From: JALENY01 sp036310185 | GTDB lineage: Bacteria; Bacillota; Clostridia; Lachnospirales; Lachnospiraceae | NCBI GenBank assembly: GCA_036310185.1 | Contig: JAXJSH010000099.1 | Location: forward strand, 1 to 18,668 | Length of the DNA stretch: 18,668 nucleotides | Direction: 5' to 3' | Shown: positions 13,413-18,668 of the stretch, in pieces | Layout: each line of letters starts with the position of its first letter | How positions within the stretch are numbered: position 1 is the stretch's first letter | Translations under genes and position numbers: made by a program | Notes under the pieces: model-generated | The model's input: the letters and a program-made list of their open reading frames with translations, nothing else | Databases searched by the model: none | Told to the model about the DNA's origin: nothing

Positions 13413-14051
13413 ATGAAATGTAAGTCAGAAACAATGCGTCTCTATGCGGTTACCGACCGTGCATGGACAGGAAAACAAACATTAATGGAGCAGGTGGAGG
13501 CAGCAATTCGCGGCGGAGCAACCTGCATTCAGCTGAGGGAAAAAGATCTGGATGAAGAACATTTTTTAGCGGAAGCGCTGGAAATGAGAAAACTCTGTAC
13601 CCGTTATGGCGTGCCTTTTATTATCAATGACAATGTGGAAATTGCCATGAAATGCGGGGCAGACGGTGTCCATGTGGGGCAGAAGGACATGGAGGCAGGA
13701 AATGTCCGTGCACTTGTTGGCGATGCTATGCTGATCGGCGTGTCGGCAAAGACCGTAGAACAGGCTTTGGCGGCAGAAAAAGCCGGCGCTGACTACCTTG
13801 GCGTGGGGGCTGTTTTTGCCACCAGCACAAAACCGGATGCCAGTGAAGTATCCCATCAGGTATTGCGAGAAATCTGTGAGACGGTGTCCATACCGGTTGT
13901 TGCCATCGGAGGCATTAACAAATCAAACATGATGCAGCTGAAAGGATCCGGTGTGGACGGAGTTGCTTTGGTATCTGCTGTTTTTGCTGCGGAAGATATA
14001 GAAGCAGAATGCAGAACACTGCATGCGCTTTCAGAGAAAATGATACAGTAA
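13413..14051 (+). CDS. thiE: ThiE, thiamine-phosphate synthase
   Basis: This 212-residue TIM-barrel enzyme joins hydroxymethylpyrimidine diphosphate to thiazole phosphate, giving thiamine phosphate. All the substrate motifs lost in the TenI-like paralogue are intact: AVTDR (12-16), QLREKD (40-45), FIINDNVEIA (69-78), HVGQKDM (87-93), VGAVFATSTK (131-140) and IPVVAIGGI. The start at 13413 is favoured by GAGG at 13401-13404, 8 bases before; the in-frame ATG at 13332 would add 27 residues unlike the family. The 133-base gap after thiM contains no recognised terminator or promoter, so co-transcription with thiM is likely. Confidence 0.96.
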   Translation: MKCKSETMRLYAVTDRAWTGKQTLMEQVEAAIRGGATCIQLREKDLDEEHFLAEALEMRKLCTRYGVPFIINDNVEIAMKCGADGVHVGQKDMEAGNVRALVGDAMLIGVSAKTVEQALAAEKAGADYLGVGAVFATSTKPDASEVSHQVLREICETVSIPVVAIGGINKSNMMQLKGSGVDGVALVSAVFAAEDIEAECRTLHALSEKMIQ

Positions 14052-14192
14052 TCTTTTGATACCAACATCATTTTTTGCGTATCTGCGAGAACAGAACAAT
14101 CTTCTTCGGCAAAAAAAATGGACGATGTAATTTATGCTGGAAAATGTACAGCAGGACGGAAAAATACAAACTGAAGAAACAGGAGATAAAAA

Positions 14193-15482
14193 ATGAAGGA
14201 AAATGTGGCGAATAAGAAAATAAGGGAATCCGTAAAATATTACCTTGGACGATTTCGTCAGGATGCGGGCAGTCTGGCAAAATGGCTCTTTTTTGCAGTT
14301 CTTGTGGGAACGGTTGTGGGCGGAGTCAGCAGTCTGTTTTCTCAGGCACTGACGTTTGTGACGGATTGTCGGGAAACGTACAGCTGGCTTTTTTATCTGC
14401 TTCCCGTATCAGGTCTGTGTATTGTGTTTCTTTATGAAAAATTTGGAAAAGGAGACGGAGGAACCAATCAGGTATTTTCTACGGTGCGTTCCCGGGATGA
14501 AGTGCTGCTTCGGTCGGCGCCGCTGATTTTTGTTTCCACGGCATTGACTCATCTGACAGGCGGTTCTGCGGGGCGTGAAGGCGCAGCCATACAGCTGGGG
14601 GGGAGTATTGCCAATCAGCTTGGCCGCTGGATGCATCTGGATGAGGAGGACAGGCATGTGATTGTCATGTGCGGCATGAGTGCGGCTTTTGCGGCTCTGT
14701 TTGGCACTCCGATGGCAGCAGCAGTATTTTCACTGGAAGTAGTCAGTGTGGGGGTAATGTATTATACGGCATTGATGCCCTGTATGATCTCGGCATTGAT
14801 CGCTGCCGGATTTGCAGTAAACCTTGGAATTCATCCGGAGGCATTTCACGTGGCGGACATTCCGGATTTTACTCTTGAAACCGGTTTGAAAATGGGCATT
14901 ATAGCAATCGGATGCGCTGCAGTCAGTATGGCTTTCTGTGTGGCGTTAAAAATGGTTGGAAAGCTGTATTCCAGATGGCTGAAAAATAAATACATACGTG
15001 TGGCTGCAGCGTCTGCATTGATTATAGGGATCACTGTTCTGCTGCAGACCACAGACTATATGGGTGCCGGTGCTGGTCTGATCGCAAAGGCAATCGAACA
15101 TGGAGAGGCGAGGCCGCTGGACTTTTTCTGGAAACTGGTGCTGACGGCGCTGACCATGAAAGCCGGTTTTAAAGGAGGGGAGATTGTTCCTTCTTTCTGT
15201 ATCGGTGCCACATTTGGCTGTGTGTTTGGTCAGCTGCTGCACATTTCACCGTCTGTCTGTGCGGCAGCCGGTATGGTGGCCATGTTCTGCGGTGTGACCA
15301 ACTGTCCGATTACATCCATACTGATTGCATTTGAACTGTTTGGATTTGAAGGCGTGTCATTTTATGTGATTGCCGTGGCGATCAGTTATGCGGTTTCCGG
15401 ATATTATAGTCTGTACAAGGATCAGACCATTGTTTATTCCAAATATAAGGCAAAATATGTGAATCAGAAAACCCGGTCATAG
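14193..15482 (+). CDS. ClC-family anion transporter, possibly of the fluoride (CLC-F) branch
   Basis: This membrane protein of 429 residues has about ten or more helices in the ClC fold. The second selectivity motif is GGSAGREGAAIQLGGS, with the gating glutamate E129. AALFGTPMAAAVFSLEV follows and KGGEIVPSFCIGATFG (327-342) near the C-terminus. The first motif, GSGIP in chloride transporters, is replaced by GGTNQV (89-94). In the fluoride branch the same place reads G-N-N-L-I, and its third motif is GGEVTP, close to GGEIVP here. So fluoride/proton exchange is possible, but the motif is not exact. No CBS domains are present. No fluoride riboswitch is seen in the 141 bases upstream. AGGAG is 7 bases before the ATG. 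Confidence 0.88.
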   Translation: MKENVANKKIRESVKYYLGRFRQDAGSLAKWLFFAVLVGTVVGGVSSLFSQALTFVTDCRETYSWLFYLLPVSGLCIVFLYEKFGKGDGGTNQVFSTVRSRDEVLLRSAPLIFVSTALTHLTGGSAGREGAAIQLGGSIANQLGRWMHLDEEDRHVIVMCGMSAAFAALFGTPMAAAVFSLEVVSVGVMYYTALMPCMISALIAAGFAVNLGIHPEAFHVADIPDFTLETGLKMGIIAIGCAAVSMAFCVALKMVGKLYSRWLKNKYIRVAAASALIIGITVLLQTTDYMGAGAGLIAKAIEHGEARPLDFFWKLVLTALTMKAGFKGGEIVPSFCIGATFGCVFGQLLHISPSVCAAAGMVAMFCGVTNCPITSILIAFELFGFEGVSFYVIAVAISYAVSGYYSLYKDQTIVYSKYKAKYVNQKTRS

Positions 15483-15536
15483 AGGAGCGGATTCTTTGAC
15501 GTTCAGAATTAACAGTAGGATTTTTTTGTTATTATC

Positions 15537-15563
15537 TTGACAATTTTTTGTGGTTGCTATATT
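15537..15563 (+). promoter_or_regulatory. Promoter of the surface-protein gene
   Basis: A perfect TTGACA at 15537-15542 is followed by an extended -10, TGCTATATT, with TATATT at 15558-15563 (15-base spacer). TATTTT at 15560-15565 gives 17 bases instead. The region is AT-rich, as for strong promoters. Confidence 0.6.
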
Positions 15564-15622
15564 TTGTAAATTGTATTAGTTTAAAATTAGAAAACTAAAT
15601 AATGGAAGAGGAGAAGAAAATT

Positions 15623-17590
15623 ATGAAGGCAATCAAAAAGATGGCAGCTCTTCTGGTTGCAATGGTGTTGTGCGTAAGCATGATGACGGTACCTGCTTTT
15701 GCAGCATCATTAACTCAGGATGGACTGGAAATTACCATGGTTACTGATAAAACAGAGTATACAGAAGATGAACAGATCGTAGCAGTTCTGTCCGTGAAAA
15801 ATACAAATGATTTTGCTGTAACCAATGTATCCCTGAACCATTTTGTTCCGGAAGGATACAGACATGCAGAAGGCTCTGATGCAGTAAAAGCAATCGCTGT
15901 AGTAGAGGCTGGTGAAACAGTTTCTGTTACTGCAATCTATGAAAAAGATGTAGTTGTGGTTACTCCGACTGCTACCCCGACCGCTACTCCGACAGCCACA
16001 CCGACTCCGGTTGTTCAGAAAACGACAACAGTTAAAACCGGTGATGAGTCTAATGGGGCTCTCTGGATCGCGTTAATGGCAGTTGCTATGGTTGGAGCTG
16101 CAGCAGTGGCAGCACTGAAAACCAAAAAAGGCAAAAGCATTATGTCTTTATTCCTGTGTGTTGCAATGGTAGGTGCAACAGTTGCCGGTACAGCAGCAGT
16201 GGCAAATGCGGCAGAAAGCAAATCAGCAGATATCTCAACGGTAGTTACCGTAAACGGTGCAGAAATCACTGTTAATGCAAAAGTATACTATGATTATGAA
16301 GCACCGGCAGCAGAAGTTACAGAAGGAACTCTTTCCGGAAAAGTATTAAAAGCATCTGACAGAACTACACCGATTGCAAATGCAGCTGTAGTGATCACTG
16401 TGGAAGGCGGCGAAAATGTTACCGTTATTACAGACAGTGAAGGTAACTATTCTGCAGCCGTTGCAACAGGTACACATTCCGTAAGTGTTTCTGCCGATGG
16501 TTACATGACTGTTGATTCCAGCGTAACGATTGAAGAAGGATTGGTTACATATGAGAACTTCTTCCTGGTTGAAGGTCAGGAGGATGAAAATGGTATCGCA
16601 AGCGGTACAATCATCAATGCATTGACCGGAGAAGGTCTGGAAGGTGTTACACTTCAGATCAGATCTGGCTGGAACAACACAGAAAGCGGTGAAGTAACTG
16701 CAACCGCTGCGACAGATGCGGCTGGAGCGTATTCCGTAGAACTTCCGCTTGGAAACTACACAGTTTATGCAACAAAAGACGGATTTATTGCAACTTCTAT
16801 CAATATCGTTGTTCAGTCAGGTACGACTGGAAACCAGAACGGTTCTATGACACCGATACTTTCCGGTGATGAATACAGAATCGTATTGACCTGGGGCGAA
16901 AATCCGAGAGATATTGACTCTCATATGATAGGAACCAAAGCGGATGGAAGCAGTTTCCATGTATACTATGCAGACAAAAATGCTTATGATGGCGATGTAA
17001 GAATCTGTAATCTGGACGTTGATGATACAAGCAGCTACGGACCGGAAACAGTTACTTTAAAAACAAATACTGCTAATCCATATTACTACTATGTATACAA
17101 ATATTCCGGTACAGGAGACCTTGCAGCTTCCGGTGCACAGGTAAAAGTATATCAGGGAGATGCGCTTATTGCTTCCTTCAATGTGCCGACCGATCAGGGA
17201 AGCGGACGATACTGGAATGTATTTGCAATTGTAAACGGACAGCTGGTTATCAATAACCAAGTTACCAGTTATGTAGATAAATCTTACGTTGGTTCCGTAT
17301 CAATCAGCACAATGACTCTGATGAGCGCAGGAACTGTGATGAAAGATGCAGGTGTGAAAGATGTTGTTGAAGAAACAGTAGAAACACCGGTAGAGGAAAC
17401 ACCAGTAGAGACAGAAGCAACGGTAGAAACACCGGAAGTAGAAGTTCCGGTAGAAGAAACTGTAGAAGAAGCAGTAGAAGTACCGGTTGAAGAAGTGGTA
17501 GAAACACCGGTTGAAGAGACTGCAGCAGAGGATGAGGAAGAAGTTCAGACAGAAGAGACTGCGGAAACACAGACAGAAGCAGCTGAATAA
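15623..17590 (+). CDS. Secreted surface protein with a central membrane hairpin, two carboxypeptidase-regulatory-like repeats and a DUF2135 domain
   Basis: This protein is 655 residues long. Residues 1-28 form a signal peptide (KK, hydrophobic core, PAFAA). A beta domain follows (about 30-111: VAVLSVKNTNDFAVTNVSL, FVPEGY). Then comes a PTATPTATPTATPTP stalk (115-129) and KTGDESNGALWIAL...KTKKGK (138-171), like a variant cell-wall sorting signal. It is immediately followed by SIMSLFLCVAMVGATVAG...ANAAES (172-199), like a second signal peptide. Residues 203-228 are a short strand-rich linker. Two carboxypeptidase-regulatory-like beta domains (about 235-317 and 324-398) and a YfaP/DUF2135 domain (about 418-548: VLTWGENPRDIDSHM) come next. 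The last 75 residues are an acidic VEET/PVEET repeat with no anchor. The start at 15623 has AGAGGAG 9 bases upstream; ATG 15602 lacks one. Probably both halves face outside, held by the hairpin. Function unknown. Confidence 0.85.
   Translation: MKAIKKMAALLVAMVLCVSMMTVPAFAASLTQDGLEITMVTDKTEYTEDEQIVAVLSVKNTNDFAVTNVSLNHFVPEGYRHAEGSDAVKAIAVVEAGETVSVTAIYEKDVVVVTPTATPTATPTATPTPVVQKTTTVKTGDESNGALWIALMAVAMVGAAAVAALKTKKGKSIMSLFLCVAMVGATVAGTAAVANAAESKSADISTVVTVNGAEITVNAKVYYDYEAPAAEVTEGTLSGKVLKASDRTTPIANAAVVITVEGGENVTVITDSEGNYSAAVATGTHSVSVSADGYMTVDSSVTIEEGLVTYENFFLVEGQEDENGIASGTIINALTGEGLEGVTLQIRSGWNNTESGEVTATAATDAAGAYSVELPLGNYTVYATKDGFIATSINIVVQSGTTGNQNGSMTPILSGDEYRIVLTWGENPRDIDSHMIGTKADGSSFHVYYADKNAYDGDVRICNLDVDDTSSYGPETVTLKTNTANPYYYYVYKYSGTGDLAASGAQVKVYQGDALIASFNVPTDQGSGRYWNVFAIVNGQLVINNQVTSYVDKSYVGSVSISTMTLMSAGTVMKDAGVKDVVEETVETPVEETPVETEATVETPEVEVPVEETVEEAVEVPVEEVVETPVEETAAEDEEEVQTEETAETQTEAAE
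15962..16009 (+). repeat. In-frame TPTA repeat, wall-spanning stalk
   Basis: Four copies of a 12-base unit encode TPTA/TPTATPTP with varied third-codon bases. Such proline-threonine stretches act as extended, often glycosylated spacers through the cell wall. Confidence 0.8.
17361..17578 (+). repeat. In-frame acidic VEET/PVEE repeat
   Basis: Degenerate short repeats encode VEETVETPVEETPVETEA and similar, giving the surface protein a strongly negative, disordered C-terminal tail. The DNA copies (for example GTAGAAGAAAC variants) are near-identical in places and could change length by slippage or recombination. Confidence 0.8.
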
Positions 17591-17629
17591 AGAGAGTCTG
17601 AACGGATCAATTGAATAGAAATAAAATAA

Positions 17630-17665
17630 CGGACGTTTCCGATCAGGAGACGTCCGATTTTTTTT
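17630..17665. terminator. Intrinsic terminator between convergent genes, possibly bidirectional
   Basis: An 11-bp stem (CGGACGTTTCC at 17630-17640, GGAGACGTCCG at 17646-17656, one G-U) with loop GATCA is followed by A and eight T on the + strand. The A-rich stretch upstream (AGAAATAAAATAA) gives a U-rich tail on the minus strand too, so it may also end the convergent gene at 17716. Confidence 0.9.
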
Positions 17666-17715
17666 GAAATCAAATTATCAGTGGAATGATTTCATGGCCT
17701 TGAAACCAAATGAAT

Positions 17716-18651
17716 TTAGCTTAATTTTTTTATGCTGTAATTTCCGGTGCTTGCCTGAAGCGCATTTTTGATTGTACCAAAGGATGCAAGTGCTGTTAAT
17801 AAATAGCCGGAAACCAGATTTCCGTAATAGGCAGCAGTCAGATTGGATTCAGAGATCAAATCTCCGATGCTGCGGAAGCATTCAAAGAATGTGACACCAT
17901 AGTCCTTGTAGACACTGTAAGCATCCCACGCCCAGGCGATTTTGTTGGCAAAGAAAATCATGATGATCATAATGATGACAGAGCCGATAACACCCTTTTT
18001 GTCCAGGCTGCCGCCCAGCATTTCATAACCTTTCATTGCACAGATTCCGGTTACGGCACCGGCGATTCCTGCGATATATCCCAGATTGTAGATCAGGACC
18101 CATAATGCACACCCGATCAGTGAACCTAAAAGTGCTCCGACGAGACCGCCCAGAAGATTACTCTTTTTGGAGAGAATATCCTGCTGCTGGTTGCGAAGGG
18201 ATTCTTCAATCGTCTGGGAACAGCTGCTGCACAGATAGTGATGTGTGCCGTTGACCTCGTAACAGGAAATCTGTTCTGCTGTAGTGCCGCAGGTCTGACA
18301 TCCGGAAGTGTAACGGCCGGTGATCAGATAATTGATGATCGGTTCCACGATCGTATTTACCGTGACAGGCATTTTTTTCAGTAAGCCAGGTACTGCATAA
18401 TACAGTTTTGCATGGTGCGGATACACGACAACCTCGGTAAGCGGTTTAACGGATTCTTTGTGCTTTTCCAGATAGGCTTTCAGATTCTGATTGTCAGGAT
18501 CGTTTGCGGAAGACGCATTGATGGTGATCAGATAACGGTTGTTGATCAGTTCCAGCATAATATAAAACCCCTTATAATAGCCGGAAAGATATTTTTTGTA
18601 GTCAGTCAGACATCCACCAAGTATTTCCTTACGTATTTTTTCATTAAACAT
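17716..18651 (-). CDS. Membrane protein with a zinc-ribbon-like CxxC pair, function unknown
   Basis: I do not recognise a named family. The 311-residue protein has a soluble N-terminal domain (about 1-112, mixed alpha/beta). A C118-x2-C121...C141-x2-C144 module looks like a zinc ribbon. A short charged linker follows, then three or four hydrophobic segments (about 165-186, 188-206, 219-237 and 277-295). Between the last two lies an amphipathic stretch (WAWDAYSVYKDYGVTFFECFRSI). The start ATG at 18651 has AGGAGG 7 bases upstream, right at the window edge. The gene points towards the surface-protein gene and shares the terminator region with it. No neighbours upstream are visible, so context gives no function. 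Confidence 0.8.
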   Translation of the reverse strand: MFNEKIRKEILGGCLTDYKKYLSGYYKGFYIMLELINNRYLITINASSANDPDNQNLKAYLEKHKESVKPLTEVVVYPHHAKLYYAVPGLLKKMPVTVNTIVEPIINYLITGRYTSGCQTCGTTAEQISCYEVNGTHHYLCSSCSQTIEESLRNQQQDILSKKSNLLGGLVGALLGSLIGCALWVLIYNLGYIAGIAGAVTGICAMKGYEMLGGSLDKKGVIGSVIIMIIMIFFANKIAWAWDAYSVYKDYGVTFFECFRSIGDLISESNLTAAYYGNLVSGYLLTALASFGTIKNALQASTGNYSIKKLS

Positions 18652-18668
18652 TTATTTTCCTCCTCATA

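Noticed and set aside
14052..14192. Search for a fluoride riboswitch before the ClC gene
   Set aside because: None of the conserved crcB-motif blocks is visible; the T run at about 14072 has no stem before it.
15483..15530. ATTCT/AGAAT inverted repeat after the ClC gene as a terminator
   Set aside because: The stem is 5 bp, AT-rich, has a 9-base loop and is not directly followed by T residues.
17304..17570. Leu/Pro-rich minus-strand frame
   Set aside because: It is the antisense of the acidic VEET repeat; GAA codons read backwards give Phe/Leu-like codons.

Overview
The window looks like chromosomal DNA of an anaerobic Firmicute in class Clostridia, most likely a gut Lachnospiraceae. This is inferred from a flavodiiron protein fused to a flavin-reductase domain, the oxygen-sensitive radical-SAM ThiH, strong AGGAGG ribosome sites, a DUF1292 protein, the style of the glycosidases and the two-membrane-pass surface protein. 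No mobile element, CRISPR array, rRNA or tRNA was seen. Genes are dense and almost all lie on the + strand; only the two edge genes are on the - strand.

Layout. (1) 1-1442, minus strand: a flavodiiron protein that runs off the left edge. Its promoter carries a Rex-like operator. (2) 1443-1812: divergent promoter region followed by a TPP riboswitch and an intrinsic terminator. (3) 1813-5291: the thiazole operon thiS-thiF-thiG-thiH-tenI, with genes overlapping or nearly touching. (4) 5318-5709: a single-gene unit encoding a DUF1292 protein, with a clean promoter and terminator. (5) 5785-9508: a two-gene glycosidase operon (GH2 enzyme plus GH79/heparanase-like enzyme), both apparently cytoplasmic. 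(6) 9616-11838: two G3E/COG0523 GTPases. The first has a Cys-x-Cys-Cys motif and a long His/Cys repeat; the second is fused to a YcgQ-like (DUF1980) domain. (7) 11867-14051: the thiamine salvage genes thiW, thiM and thiE, without a TPP riboswitch in front. (8) 14193-15482: a ClC-family anion transporter resembling the fluoride (CLC-F) branch. (9) 15537-17665: a large secreted surface protein with a membrane hairpin in its middle. (10) 17716-18651, minus strand: a zinc-ribbon-containing membrane protein of unknown function.

How it works together. The first thi operon makes the thiazole moiety: ThiF adenylates ThiS, ThiH supplies dehydroglycine, ThiG forms the ring and TenI aromatises it. The second thi cluster recovers preformed thiazole (ThiW uptake, ThiM kinase) and joins it to the pyrimidine (ThiE). 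Pyrimidine synthesis genes (thiC, thiD) and the ECF energising module are not in the window. The two GTPases lie directly upstream of thiW, and the terminator between them and thiW is so close to the thiW start that thiW may depend on read-through from them.

The best candidates for new biology are the surface protein with an anchor-like segment and a signal-peptide-like segment fused back to back, the GTPase-YcgQ fusion beside the His/Cys-repeat GTPase, the Rex-like site over the flavodiiron promoter, and the apparently shortened GH79 enzyme.
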